The notes under the pieces were generated by a model. That model saw nothing but the letters and a program-made list of their open reading frames with translations, did not search any database and was not told where the DNA came from. DNA of 64,000 nt from an uncultured Microbulbifer sp. (GTDB lineage Bacteria > Pseudomonadota > Gammaproteobacteria > Pseudomonadales > Cellvibrionaceae): the NCBI RefSeq assembly GCF_947489355.1, contig NZ_CANLDD010000007.1, positions 50,372 through 114,371 of the forward strand, given 5' to 3'. Both the position numbers and the translations under genes were made by a program. This document shows, piece by piece, positions 21,249-30,332 of the stretch. How positions within the stretch are numbered: position 1 is the first letter of the stretch; the number at the start of each line of letters is the position of its first letter.

Positions 21249-22387
21249 GACTCTGGCAATCCCTCACCGGCATCGCCGCACTCATTTTCTGCGGCACCAG
21301 CCTCGCCTTTACTGTGCAGCTGTGGATCGCTATACCCAGCACTACCGGTAGCCAGGTAGTGGCCGGCCTTACCGCCGTTGCTCTGGAGCTGTGTAAGTTT
21401 AGTTTTGCGCCTCTGGGACTCTGGTTGCGCGCCCAGGGACAGCTCAGTGGCCATGTACTCCTCGCGCTATGGCCATTACTGGTGGTGATCAGTATTGTTG
21501 CCACTGTTGGATTTCTCGCCACACATAGTGAAGAACAGCAGCAGCGCAGTACCCAGGGCAGCCTCGAATACCAAGCGCTTGAACAGCAGCTCAACAGCAT
21601 TAAAGAGCAGATCAACAGCCTCAACGGCCTGATCGCCACAGATGCCGCCAACGGCTACCGCCAGCGCGCCATTGATACCACCCCCAAATTGCATGCCCTG
21701 GAAGCCCAGCGCAGCCAATTGATCGAGAACCTTTCCACAGCCAAACCAGGCGCCAGCGCACACGGTGCATTTAACAGCCTGGCCAGCATGCTCAATACAG
21801 ACCCCGTGCGATTACAGCACGCCGGATTCCTCGCCCTGGCAATCATCACAGATGTGGTAGGGCTGGTGGCGTTACTAGCGTTTAACGCTGCCTCAACGGT
21901 TTGTAAACGTTTAGCTAAACGGTCTAAACGGTCTAAACGGTCTAAACGGTTTTCAGCGCCAGATAAACAGTTTTCAACGGATTCTAAACGGTTTTCAACG
22001 GACGCTAAACAGTCGCGAACAGAGCCTAAACAGTTGCTAAATGACGCTAAACAGCTACCAACGGTAGATAAACGGTTGCCCAGGGGAGGGCAGGGCTCCT
22101 CAACGTTTCCTAAACAGTTTTCAACGGTTTCTAAACGGTCCTCAACGCCAGCTAAACGGTTTTCAACGGACCCTAAACGGTTTGTAAACGCCGACCTCAG
22201 CCAGGAACAGATTGAACTGGCCAACCAAATCTGCGCCGGAGAGTTCGGTACCCGGCCCGTGTTACGCAACATCATCAAGTGCATTCGCGGTGGATACCCA
22301 GCCGCCAAACCCGTTTTCGATGCCTTGGAACAGGCTGGAGAAATCACCCGTGACGGCCAGAGGTTTTACCTGGCTGTGCGCCAATAG
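21245..22387 (+). CDS. Phage membrane protein with heptad-repeat basic linker and C-terminal winged helix (380 aa)
   Basis: The TTG at 21245 overlaps the methylase stop and follows GGGGGTGG; no ATG fits. Visible parts in order: two or three membrane segments (about residues 5-90), a coiled coil (about 100-165), another membrane segment (about 192-215), and a basic region of about 90 residues. That region is built of 7-residue units such as KRFSTDS and KRFSTDA. The last 60 residues resemble a winged helix (RNIIKCIRGGYPAAKPVFDA then LEQAGEI), somewhat like FtsK-gamma. Its DNA carries a 21-bp periodic array. It may tie DNA to the membrane. Confidence 0.6.
   Translation: MRLWQSLTGIAALIFCGTSLAFTVQLWIAIPSTTGSQVVAGLTAVALELCKFSFAPLGLWLRAQGQLSGHVLLALWPLLVVISIVATVGFLATHSEEQQQRSTQGSLEYQALEQQLNSIKEQINSLNGLIATDAANGYRQRAIDTTPKLHALEAQRSQLIENLSTAKPGASAHGAFNSLASMLNTDPVRLQHAGFLALAIITDVVGLVALLAFNAASTVCKRLAKRSKRSKRSKRFSAPDKQFSTDSKRFSTDAKQSRTEPKQLLNDAKQLPTVDKRLPRGGQGSSTFPKQFSTVSKRSSTPAKRFSTDPKRFVNADLSQEQIELANQICAGEFGTRPVLRNIIKCIRGGYPAAKPVFDALEQAGEITRDGQRFYLAVRQ
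21904..22190 (+). repeat. 21-bp periodic TAAACGG array
   Basis: TAAAC(G/A)G occurs at 21916, 21925, 21934 and 21943 (9-base steps). It then recurs exactly every 21 bases at 21964, 21985, 22006, 22027, 22048, 22069, 22111, 22132, 22153 and 22174; the copy at 22090 is lost. A second hexamer, CAACGG, lies about 10-11 bases after many copies. Sites thus repeat about once per helical turn on one face of the DNA. The array encodes the heptad repeat of the membrane protein. Confidence 0.8.
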
Positions 22388-22438
22388 GATAACCAATAGG
22401 CGCGGTCCTGATCGCGCAATCATTTACAGGATAGTGAG

Positions 22439-22678
22439 ATGAGCGAAATACTAACCGATACACAGTTGCACAGGCTGACTGGAACCAAGTCCCCCGATAC
22501 CCAGAAGCAGGTACTGAAAGAAAACCAGATTCCCTATGTGCGCCGGAAAGATGGTAAGCCTGCTGTGACCTGGGAAATGGTCAATCAGTCTCAGCTGATC
22601 TATAAGAATCGCCTTGATTCAAAGGGTGTAAGTTTCCAATTACCCACGGGCATAAACATGGATGCAGTCAATGGCTAG
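22439..22678 (+). CDS. DUF4224 excisionase-like protein (79 aa)
   Basis: The N-terminal part reads LTDTQLHRLTGTKSPDTQKQ (about residues 5-24), followed by IPYVRRKDGKPAVTWE. This is the DUF4224 pattern: a small DNA-binding protein encoded beside phage integrases. It is probably the recombination directionality factor. The integrase gene overlaps its end by 8 bases. Confidence 0.7.
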   Translation: MSEILTDTQLHRLTGTKSPDTQKQVLKENQIPYVRRKDGKPAVTWEMVNQSQLIYKNRLDSKGVSFQLPTGINMDAVNG

Positions 22679-23726
22679 ACCAAGAACCCCTAAAAATGCC
22701 TGGATGCCTCGCTGGGTTGAGCTTTATCCCCGCGGCTACCGCGTAAAGATTCGCAATCGAGGGGTATGGCACCTTTGCGGCCCAGATGCCACTAAAGCGG
22801 AAGTGTGGGCAGAATATGAGCGCTGGGAGCAGGATCAGCAGGGTAAATCGTTCACAATTTCCGACCTGGTAGACCTCTACTTTGCTTCACCGCAATATAC
22901 TAAGGAGCTGCGACCGCGGACACAAAAAGACTATCTGAGACATTCAAAAAAATTACGCGCCGTTTTTGGGAATGCGAAACCAAACTCTATTACTTCACCA
23001 GTTATACAGCTATTCATGGACACAAGGGGCCAAGAATATCCAACAGCAGCAAATAGAGAACGCTCATTCCTTAGCATTATATTTCGATGGGGAAAGGCTC
23101 GCGGTTTGGTATCAATTGAAGACCCGACTAAAGCCGTAAAGCCGCTCAAGGAGCGCAGGGGAGGGCGGTATGTAGAAGATTCTGAATACCTGGCCTTTTA
23201 TTCTTGGTTGGGCTCCCGTGGTCATGCAGCCCATCAGGCGGCCATGGAAATTGCCTACCTATGCGGCTCCCGACAGCAAGATGTACTGGCTTTGAAGAGA
23301 CAGGATATTACCGAAGAGGGGTTACTGATCCATCAGCAGAAAACTGGCAAAAAACAGCTAAAGCTATGGACGGAAAGATTGCAAGATGCGGTTGATTTGG
23401 CGCTAAAAGCCAACACAGACTGCAAGGCACAAAGCATGCACTTGATTCGCAACAAGAGAGGGCAAGGCTTTACCCGTGGTGGATTCAACAACGTCTGGAT
23501 TTATGAGCAACAAACCGCCACAAAGACTGGTGCTATTCCTGCCCGCTTCCGATTTCACGATCTAAAGATCAAGGGGATATCAGACTTTAAAGGCGACAAA
23601 CAAGAATTCAGTGGTCATAAGACACGCAGTATGATGGAGCGCTACAACCACACTGCCGACAAGGTAGCTTCATTAAGCAAGGCAAGGATTAATCACAGAG
23701 AAGTCGGCTCAGAAACTACTGGATAA
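22671..23726 (+). CDS. int: Tyrosine recombinase integrase (351 aa)
   Basis: ATG at 22671 (an in-frame ATG at 22662 is possible). The N-terminal SAM-like domain spans about residues 60-150. Catalytic residues: Arg in CGSRQQD (near 200), Lys in QKTGKK (near 227), HDLK (near 300; the usual HxxR has Lys in this phage subfamily), GHKT and the nucleophile Tyr in MMERYNHT (near 328). It catalyses site-specific integration. It lies at the prophage edge, about 140 bases from the broken nat gene, as expected for int beside its attachment site. Confidence 0.9.
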   Translation: MARPRTPKNAWMPRWVELYPRGYRVKIRNRGVWHLCGPDATKAEVWAEYERWEQDQQGKSFTISDLVDLYFASPQYTKELRPRTQKDYLRHSKKLRAVFGNAKPNSITSPVIQLFMDTRGQEYPTAANRERSFLSIIFRWGKARGLVSIEDPTKAVKPLKERRGGRYVEDSEYLAFYSWLGSRGHAAHQAAMEIAYLCGSRQQDVLALKRQDITEEGLLIHQQKTGKKQLKLWTERLQDAVDLALKANTDCKAQSMHLIRNKRGQGFTRGGFNNVWIYEQQTATKTGAIPARFRFHDLKIKGISDFKGDKQEFSGHKTRSMMERYNHTADKVASLSKARINHREVGSETTG

Positions 23727-23865
23727 GCATCCAAAAAAGGCAATCTGAAAAGTTAATTCTGTTAAAAATTACCCCTACGAATTACCCCTCAAGTTACTGA
23801 GCTGAGAAGCCCTAAAATCAGAATTGTTGCTAACCTCTTGATCTGGATAGCTTATTTTCCTATGG
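23727..23865. other. Probable prophage right junction (attR region)
   Basis: This stretch lies between the integrase stop and the start of recognisable acetyltransferase sequence. Two direct copies of AATTACCCCT (near 23768 and 23782) could be integrase arm sites. The core attachment sequence cannot be fixed, because the left junction is outside the window. Confidence 0.5.
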
Positions 23866-24234
23866 TTGGCGGAGGTTAGATGCGTGAACACAGGTGAGGA
23901 ATACCTGCTGGAAATCCGCATTGCGGAGCGTTGGGAGCCCATGTATCGCTTTGATTGCCGGCCCCGCAATGCAGGCGATTACAAAATGGCCAACTGGTAT
24001 TGCTGCACACACCCGGAGTCCCGTTTTGTGCAGCAGCTGATTGCAACGCGGATATTGCCCCAGGGGCGTCATGTGCTGCTGGACCGCCAGTTGAGCTACC
24101 TGCCGGTCGATGGCCCCAAAATCGAAAAAATGCTCGCCGATGTGGGGGATTTACGCCGTACTTTGCGCGCGGTGTTTGGTATTGAGGTGCCCTCCGGGGC
24201 AAGTGCAGATCGTAAGTTGGCGGGTATTTTTTAG
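23866..24234 (+). pseudogene. nat: C-terminal fragment of arylamine N-acetyltransferase, cut off at the prophage junction
   Basis: The 122 codons read RWEPMYRFDCRPRNAGDYKM, ANWYCCTHPESRFV, then LRAVFGIEVPSG. These match the last third of NAT proteins, which are about 270-280 residues long. The catalytic Cys, His and Asp lie in the missing part. An in-frame TAG at 23848 and the integrase gene precede it; only a TTG (23866) or GTG could start it. The phage most likely inserted into nat and separated the 5' part, which should lie beyond the left prophage end. Confidence 0.7.
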
Positions 24235-24376
24235 AGGGTGGTGTCTTGACCGCGGCTGATGCCACATCTCCGCCTCGAACCTTGCGTCTCAGGCTGGCCC
24301 CGTGCGCAACCCCCTTTGAACCTCCCGTTGCGGTCCGCCATAATCCGCTCCTCGCGAATCGAACAACGAGTGCTGT

Positions 24377-26626
24377 ATGACCGACACCACTGTCTATGAG
24401 GCCACCGAGCGTCTGCCGTTGAAGGCGTACACCGAAAAAGCGTACCTGGATTACTCTATGTACGTGATCCTGGACCGCGCCCTGCCGAATATCGGTGACG
24501 GCCTGAAGCCGGTGCAGCGGCGTATTGTGTACGCCATGAGTGAGCTGGGGCTGAAGAATTCCGCCAAGTACAAGAAATCTGCGCGCACTGTCGGCGATGT
24601 GATTGGTAAGTACCATCCCCACGGCGACAGTGCCGTGTACGAGGCCATGGTGCTGATGGCGCAGCCGTTCAGCTATCGCTACCCGTTGATCGACGGCCAG
24701 GGCAACTGGGGTTCGCCGGACGATCCCAAGTCTTTTGCCGCCATGCGTTACACCGAGTCGCGTATGGGCAAATATTCCGAAGTGCTGTTGTCGGAACTGG
24801 GCCAGGGCACCGTGGACTGGCAGCCCAACTTCGATGGCACCCTGGATGAGCCCTGTGTGCTGCCGGCGCGGGTACCCAATATCCTGTTGAATGGCACCAC
24901 CGGTATCGCGGTGGGGATGGCCACGGATATTCCGCCCCACAACCTGCGCGAAGTGGTCAACGCCACCGTGGCCCTGCTGGATAACCCCAAAGCCACCGTC
25001 GAGGATTTGTGCAAGCATATTCCCGGCCCGGATATGCCCACCGAGGCGGAGATCATCACGCCGCGCGAGGATATGCGCAAACTCTATGAGAGCGGTCGCG
25101 GTTCCATCAGGATGCGCGCCCTGTGGAACAGGGAGGATGGCGATATCGTCATTACCGCGCTGCCCCACCAGGTCAGTGGCGCCAAGGTACTGGAGCAGAT
25201 TGCGCAGCAGATGCAGGCCAAGAAACTGCCGATGATTGCCGACCTGCGCGACGAGTCGGATCATGAAAATCCCACACGCCTGGTGATTGTGCCCCGCTCC
25301 AATCGGGTGGAAGTGGAAGCGGTGATGAACCACCTGTTTGCCACCACCGATCTGGAGCGCAATTACCGCGTCAATATGAATATGATCGGTATCGATGGGC
25401 GCCCCCAGGTAAAGGCCCTCGATAAAATACTGCGCGAGTGGCTGACCTTCCGCGCCACCACCACCCGCCGCCGTTTGCAGTTCCGCCTGGACAAGGTGGA
25501 GAGGCGCCTGCACCTGCTTGCGGGGCTGCTGATCGCCTTTCTCAATATCGATGAAGTGATCGAGATTATCCGCACCTGTGATGAGCCCAAACAGGAATTG
25601 ATGGAGTGCTTCGAGTTGACCGAGGTGCAGGCGGATTACGTTCTCGACACTAAGCTGCGCCAATTGGCGCGTCTGGAAGAGATGAAAATCCGCGGCGAGC
25701 AGGCGGAGCTGGAAAAAGAGCGGGATACCCTCAGTAAAACCCTGGGCAGTGAGCGCCGGCTGAAGACCTTGATCAAGAAAGAGTTATTGACCGCCGCCAA
25801 GGCATTTGGTGATGAGCGCCGCTCGCCGATTGTTAGGCGCGAGGAATCCAGGGCCTTTAGCGAAGCGGAGCTGCTTTCCTCCGACCCGATCACCGTGGTG
25901 CTGTCCAAGAAGGGCTGGATTCGCGCGGCCAAAGGCCATGACATCGATCCCGCCTCTCTCAGCTTCAAGGCCGGCGACGGCCTGGGGTTTGCCGCGCGCG
26001 GCAAGAGCAACCAGCCGGCCCTGCTGCTGGACAGTTCGGGGCGCAGTTATGCTATCGCCGCCCACTCGTTGCCTTCGGCGCGGGGCCAGGGCGAGCCGCT
26101 CAGTGGGCGTATCAACCCGCCTTCTGGCGCCACTTTCGAGGGGCTACTGATGGGCCCGGACAGCCAGCGCATCCTGCTGGCTTCCGATGCGGGTTACGGC
26201 TTTATTGCCCGGTTGTCGGACCTGCACTCGCGCAACAAGTCGGGCAAGGCCATGTTGACCCTGCCCAAGGGTGCCCGGGTACTGCCCCCCTGTATCCTGC
26301 ATCGCCCGCAGGAGGCCCTGTTGGTGGCGGTCACCTCGGAGGGGCGCATGCTGGTATTTCCGGTGACCGAGCTGCCGGAGCTGTCTAAGGGTAAGGGCAA
26401 CAAGATCATCAATATCACCGCGGCGCGGGTTGCCAGCCGCGAGGAAGTGGTGGTCGGTATCGCCGTGCTTGAGGGCAAAAGCCAGCTGCTGGTACACGCG
26501 GGCAAACGCCACACTCGGATCAAAATTTCTGAGATGGATCACTACCGGGGGGAGCGCGGCCGCCGTGGCAATAAGCTGCCGAGAGGTTTCCAGAAGGTGG
26601 ACAGGGTTGAGCTGCTGGAAAAGTAG
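24377..26626 (+). CDS. parC: DNA topoisomerase IV subunit A
   Basis: The 749-residue product has the full type IIA topoisomerase breakage-reunion domain: [20 protein letters not shown] (about residues 24-43), the catalytic Tyr in [10 protein letters not shown] (near 120), and the C-terminal beta-pinwheel. The quinolone region reads [11 protein letters not shown], with the Ser and Glu that E. coli ParC has at 80 and 84. Thus no classical resistance change is present. ParC with ParE decatenates chromosomes. The length matches the family. Confidence 0.95.
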   Translation: MTDTTVYEATERLPLKAYTEKAYLDYSMYVILDRALPNIGDGLKPVQRRIVYAMSELGLKNSAKYKKSARTVGDVIGKYHPHGDSAVYEAMVLMAQPFSYRYPLIDGQGNWGSPDDPKSFAAMRYTESRMGKYSEVLLSELGQGTVDWQPNFDGTLDEPCVLPARVPNILLNGTTGIAVGMATDIPPHNLREVVNATVALLDNPKATVEDLCKHIPGPDMPTEAEIITPREDMRKLYESGRGSIRMRALWNREDGDIVITALPHQVSGAKVLEQIAQQMQAKKLPMIADLRDESDHENPTRLVIVPRSNRVEVEAVMNHLFATTDLERNYRVNMNMIGIDGRPQVKALDKILREWLTFRATTTRRRLQFRLDKVERRLHLLAGLLIAFLNIDEVIEIIRTCDEPKQELMECFELTEVQADYVLDTKLRQLARLEEMKIRGEQAELEKERDTLSKTLGSERRLKTLIKKELLTAAKAFGDERRSPIVRREESRAFSEAELLSSDPITVVLSKKGWIRAAKGHDIDPASLSFKAGDGLGFAARGKSNQPALLLDSSGRSYAIAAHSLPSARGQGEPLSGRINPPSGATFEGLLMGPDSQRILLASDAGYGFIARLSDLHSRNKSGKAMLTLPKGARVLPPCILHRPQEALLVAVTSEGRMLVFPVTELPELSKGKGNKIINITAARVASREEVVVGIAVLEGKSQLLVHAGKRHTRIKISEMDHYRGERGRRGNKLPRGFQKVDRVELLEK

Positions 26627-26653
26627 GCAGAGTCCTCATCCAGCCAGTGAAAA

Positions 26654-26678
26654 GGTGGCCGCGAGAGCCGCCTTTTTT
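26654..26678 (+). terminator. Intrinsic terminator of parC
   Basis: GGTGGC and GCCGCC form a 6-bp stem with a 7-base loop (26654-26672), then six T residues (26673-26678), 28 bases after the parC stop. Confidence 0.8.
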
Positions 26679-26708
26679 CTTGGCCCGCCATACCATTATT
26701 TCCCCCCA

Positions 26709-26736
26709 TTGATGAAATATTAATCAGGTCTATAAT
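26709..26736 (+). promoter_or_regulatory. Sigma-70 promoter upstream of the hlyD-like gene
   Basis: -35 TTGATG (26709-26714), a 16-base spacer and a perfect -10 TATAAT (26731-26736). The predicted start, about 26743, is over 300 bases before the next gene, leaving a long leader. Confidence 0.55.
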
Positions 26737-26742
26737 GAGCCC

Positions 26743-26900
26743 CCCTTAAAAAGGGCAGGGCGCGTCAGGGAAAGTGGTTGTGGCCGGGATCAGACATGGG
26801 TTGCCCAGGGCCATTTGCCGGTCACTACACAATTGTTCCTGCCCGCCCGAGACCCGGGCTACGGAACCGGGGTTTGCGGCGCATGTCCGCAAACCCCTTT
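26743..26900 (+). ncRNA. Candidate structured leader or small RNA (about 158 nt)
   Basis: Between the promoter at 26709-26736 and a perfect 11-bp hairpin (arms GGGGTTTGCGG and CCGCAAACCCC, 26869-26897) followed by three T residues, there is GC-rich sequence without a credible gene. Inner complementarity (AGTG...CACT with GCCGG...CCGG) suggests folding. It could be a small RNA, or a leader with an attenuator for the fusion-protein gene. I recognise no known family. Confidence 0.35.
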
Positions 26901-27056
26901 ACGACAAATCAAGCCGTTACATGTTTGATTTGCGACCCGAGCATCCCTGTTCGGATTGGCAGGCTGCTGAAAAATGTTTTTTCTACAGCCTGTGAGAGAG
27001 GCAACAGTGGCAGTGGCAATGGAAGCGGCTGCGCAAAAATCTGACACCCGAAGAGA

Positions 27057-28136
27057 GTGAATGTGACTGACAAGTGGCACTTACAGCTGGGCCCTGTGGC
27101 CCTGTGGAAACTGGGCCTGGTACTGGCGGTTGTCATCCTGGCAGCCGGCTGGCGCGTATTTGGCGGTACCCAGTTGGTGGAGACCGAGCATGCCTTTGTG
27201 AAAGCGGATAAGGTTTCCCTGGCACCGGAAGTGAGCGGCATAATCACCCGGGTGCTGGTGAGTGCCAACCAGCCGGTGCGCCAGGGGCAATTGCTGATCC
27301 AGATAGATCGCACCACCTTTGAACTGGCCGTGGTGGAGGCGGAGGCGCGCCTGGCCCAGGTACGCAACGGGCTGCTGGCGCGCCGCGCCGGGTATGCCGA
27401 AGCCGATGCGGCCCTGCAGCAGGCGCGCAAAGATGCGGAATTCTACCGGCGCCAGTTGGCGCGTAATGAAAAACTCGGCCAGGCGGCTTTTTCCGAGGCG
27501 GAACTGGACAGCGCACGCCAGCAACTGGATAAGGCCGGGGCGCAGATTGCGATCAATGCCGAGAAGCTCTCCAGCCTGCGCGCAAAACTGGGCGGTGATC
27601 CGGGCATCCCATTGGAGGAACAGGCCGATCTGAAAGTGGCCCAGGCGCAGCTCGACAGGGCGCGCTTCCAGTTGTCGCGCACCCGTATGATCGCCCCGGT
27701 GGACGGCACTATTGCCAATACCCTCCCCCAGGTGGGGGAAATGGCCACGGCCGGCACCCGCCTGCTGGACATGATCGATTCCAGCGGCCTGTGGGTGGAG
27801 GCCGAGTTGGAGGAGACCGCGCTGGGTCGCGTGCGTGTAGGCCAGCAGGCGGAGGTCACCCTGGCAGCCTATCCGGATTTCCGCTGGCAGGCCCAGGTGG
27901 ACAGTATGAGTCCCGCCAGCAACAGCGAATTCGCCCCGTCACCGGGGCAAAGTGCCGGTAGCCACTGGGAGAAAGTGGGACAGCGGGTGCCGGTGCGGCT
28001 GCGTCTCTACCCGCTCAAGGATGCACCGGCCCTGCGCGCAGGCATGAGCGCCAGGGTGCGCATCGATACCGGTGAAGATGACAAGGTCATAGCGGCGCGG
28101 GCCACCAGCGGGGCGCGTGGCAGGGTGGTCCTGTAG
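27057..28136 (+). CDS. HlyD/EmrA-family membrane fusion protein (359 aa)
   Basis: Start GTG at 27057 (GAAGAGA just before). One N-terminal membrane helix is seen (about residues 17-36). The first lipoyl half follows (FVKADKVSLAPEVSGIITRV, about 46-65). A long coiled-coil hairpin covers about 95-185. The second lipoyl half begins at RMIAPVDGTIANTLPQVGE. These periplasmic adaptors link an inner-membrane exporter to an outer-membrane channel. No MFS or ABC partner gene is next to it, which is unusual; parC is upstream and an unrelated convergent gene downstream. Confidence 0.85.
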   Translation: MNVTDKWHLQLGPVALWKLGLVLAVVILAAGWRVFGGTQLVETEHAFVKADKVSLAPEVSGIITRVLVSANQPVRQGQLLIQIDRTTFELAVVEAEARLAQVRNGLLARRAGYAEADAALQQARKDAEFYRRQLARNEKLGQAAFSEAELDSARQQLDKAGAQIAINAEKLSSLRAKLGGDPGIPLEEQADLKVAQAQLDRARFQLSRTRMIAPVDGTIANTLPQVGEMATAGTRLLDMIDSSGLWVEAELEETALGRVRVGQQAEVTLAAYPDFRWQAQVDSMSPASNSEFAPSPGQSAGSHWEKVGQRVPVRLRLYPLKDAPALRAGMSARVRIDTGEDDKVIAARATSGARGRVVL

Positions 28137-28222
28137 AGTGATCCTGACTGCAAGGGGCTTGGGTGTTTGCCGCTGCCAGGGCAAGGCACCGCCCCAGGGG
28201 GCGGGCCTGTGCCGCTGTCGGG

Positions 28223-28642
28223 CTACTGCACCCGTTGCCAGGTCTGGGTACGGTAGAGGAACCCCAGGTAACCGCGCAACTTGAGCGTATTGTCGCCTTC
28301 CAGCCAAAACTTGCAGTCGTACACTTTGCCCTTGGCGGGGTCCATAATCTTCCCGCCCGTGTACTTGTCCCCCTTCTTCACCATACCGGTGATGACATCC
28401 ATGCCCACAAGCGGTTTGCCTTTCAGTTCACCGGGGCATTTTTCACAGACGGTGTCACGGGGCTCCGACAGAAGCTCTGCGATTTTGCCGTAGTATTTGC
28501 CATCCTTTTCGTAGATTTCCACAATGGACTTGGGCTGGCCGGTTTCATCGTCGATGGTGCGCCAATGGCCCACAACGTCTGCGGCACTGGCCTGCAGGGC
28601 GATCAAAAGGCTGAAAGTGACCAACAACAGGTTTCTTATCAT
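28223..28642 (-). CDS. Secreted DUF2147 protein (139 aa)
   Basis: A signal peptide is clear (about residues 1-20, cut after ASA). The mature part shows the DUF2147 pattern: GHWRTIDDETGQPKSIVEIY (about 25-44), then DPAKGKVYDCKFWLEGD and LRGYLGFLYRTQTW at the end. Two Cys (CEKC) in the middle could form a disulfide. The family is periplasmic, with a small beta-barrel fold of unknown function. It is convergent with the hlyD-like gene. Confidence 0.85.
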   Translation of the reverse strand: MIRNLLLVTFSLLIALQASAADVVGHWRTIDDETGQPKSIVEIYEKDGKYYGKIAELLSEPRDTVCEKCPGELKGKPLVGMDVITGMVKKGDKYTGGKIMDPAKGKVYDCKFWLEGDNTLKLRGYLGFLYRTQTWQRVQ

Positions 28643-28790
28643 CAGTTATTGTTCCTCTATTATTAGGTTGTGACCAGAATATTATAAAAATTCACATACT
28701 GCGACCGCCGGTACCTTGCCCTCGAAACCGTTATGCGCAAAAAATCGATCTCCGGCAGCCTTATCCGGGCAGCGCGTGGGTCACTGCGCC

Positions 28791-30257
28791 TCAGGAGGAG
28801 CAGCTGAGCGGGATGCGCTTGGCGGATTCCGGTGGGGCAATGGCCCAGACCTCGTGTTGCGGGTGCTCCTCGAAGGGGGACTGCAACAGCCGGCGCAGGG
28901 TCCGCAATGGATGATAGTCGCCATTTTCGGCTGCCTCGATGACCTTCTGTGCCAAATAATTGCGCAGAATGTATTTTGGGTTCGCCGCCAGCATGGCGAG
29001 GCTGCGCCTGCGGGCGTCGCTGTTTTCCCGCGCCAGACGGCTATCGTAGTGCGCCAGCCACTGTGCCAGTTCACCGTGCTGCGCGGGGGGGATCTGTTCG
29101 CGCAGTGCCGAGGCCGGCCTTTCGCCGCGGTAGCGGGCCAGGGCGCGAAAAAACAGGGCATAGTCCGCAGTGCTGTGTTGCAGCAACTGCAGCAGCGCCG
29201 CACACAGCTTGTGGTCGCTTTCCTCCTCGGTGGCCAGACCGAGTTTGGCGCGCATACGCGCGGCGTAGGCATCGGTGACCATGGGCTGAAACTGCTCCAG
29301 ACAGTCGCGCAGGATTTCCACGTCCACAACAGCGGAGAGGGCATGGGCCAGGGCATTCAGGTTCCACAACACCACCCCGGGCTGCTGTGCGAAGGCGTAG
29401 CGACCGGTGTGGTCCGAGTGGTTGCAGATATATGCGGGATCGTAATCGTCCAGAAAGGCGTAGGGGCCGTAGTCGAAGGTATCGCCGATGATCGACATAT
29501 TGTCGGTGTTGAGTACACCGTGGGCGAAGCCCTCCGCCTGCCAGTTGGCCACCAGTTCGGCGCTGCGTCTGGTCGTGAAGCGCAACAGCACCTCGGCCTG
29601 CCCGCCCGCGCTGAGCCCCTGGGAATCCGCGACAAAGCGCTTGCAGATTTCACCGATCAACTGTTGCAGGGCCTGCAGTTGCTTGGTGTAAAACAGGTAT
29701 TCGAAGTGGCCGAAGCGCACGTGACTTTCGGCCACGCGTATCAACATGGCGCCATGTTCAATCTGCTCGCGCGTGACCGGCTCGTCGCTGCCGACAATAC
29801 ACAGGGCGCGGGTGGAGCGGATGCCCAGCCCGCTCAGGGCCTCCCCCGCCAAGTACTCCCGCAGGGTGGAGCGCAGCACCGCGCGACCGTCGCCAAAGCG
29901 GGAGTAGGGGGTCAGGCCGGCGCCTTTCAGGTGTAGTTCCCAGCGCCGCCCGGCCTGTTCGATCTCCCCGAGCAGCAGTGCACGGCCATCCCCCAAATCC
30001 GGGTTGTAGACCCCAAACTGATGACCGGCGTATTTCATCGCAAAGGGTTGGCTGCCCTTGAACAGTTTGGCGCCCGAGCCCAACTGGGCCCAGGCGGGGT
30101 TTGTGGCCTCTTCGGGATCAATGCCCAGCAGCCTGAGTACTGCCGGATTGGTGTCGATCAGCCTGGGGTGCCTAAACGGCGTGGGGGCGATGCGGGTGCC
30201 GAAGGCGTCACCCAGATCGGCGTAATGATGGCTGAGGGTAACTTCGCTGAGTTTCAT
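28791..30257 (-). CDS. selO: SelO (YdiU) protein AMPylase (488 aa)
   Basis: I start at the ATG at 30257 (MKLSEVTLSHHY), which matches the family; an in-frame extension to 30320 is unlikely. SelO is a pseudokinase that transfers AMP to proteins. Visible motifs: LFKGSQPFAMKYAGHQFGVY (near residue 70), LGEIEQAGRRWELHLKGAGL with the ATP-binding Lys (near 97-116), GVLNTDNMSIIGDTFDYGPY (near 248), and the C-terminal CSS, where eukaryotic SelO has selenocysteine. Full length. Confidence 0.93.
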   Translation of the reverse strand: MKLSEVTLSHHYADLGDAFGTRIAPTPFRHPRLIDTNPAVLRLLGIDPEEATNPAWAQLGSGAKLFKGSQPFAMKYAGHQFGVYNPDLGDGRALLLGEIEQAGRRWELHLKGAGLTPYSRFGDGRAVLRSTLREYLAGEALSGLGIRSTRALCIVGSDEPVTREQIEHGAMLIRVAESHVRFGHFEYLFYTKQLQALQQLIGEICKRFVADSQGLSAGGQAEVLLRFTTRRSAELVANWQAEGFAHGVLNTDNMSIIGDTFDYGPYAFLDDYDPAYICNHSDHTGRYAFAQQPGVVLWNLNALAHALSAVVDVEILRDCLEQFQPMVTDAYAARMRAKLGLATEEESDHKLCAALLQLLQHSTADYALFFRALARYRGERPASALREQIPPAQHGELAQWLAHYDSRLARENSDARRRSLAMLAANPKYILRNYLAQKVIEAAENGDYHPLRTLRRLLQSPFEEHPQHEVWAIAPPESAKRIPLSCSS

Positions 30258-30332
30258 AGTGACTGAGTGTAGGGTGGAAAGTGGTGCTGAGCCCGGTGCG
30301 CAGCCTGTGCGTATCGTCAACCCTGGGGGAAG

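Noticed and set aside
21904..22190. CRISPR array
   Set aside because: Units are 9 or 21 bases without unique spacers, and they lie inside a continuous reading frame.
22671..23726. Integrase inactivated because HxxR reads HDLK
   Set aside because: Lys at this place is common in this phage integrase subfamily, and the Arg, Lys and Tyr residues are all present.
24600..24680. Quinolone-resistance mutation in parC
   Set aside because: The Ser and Glu at the key positions are the susceptible residues.
23876..25663. Very long open frame on the minus strand opposite parC
   Set aside because: It is the codon-bias shadow of parC (GC-rich third positions); no family-like sequence is seen.
26774..27044. 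Small overlapping open frames between parC and the hlyD-like gene
   Set aside because: No ribosome sites or family-like sequence; a promoter and hairpin explain the region better.
28716..29936. 406-codon open frame on the plus strand opposite selO
   Set aside because: Antisense shadow of a well-conserved gene.
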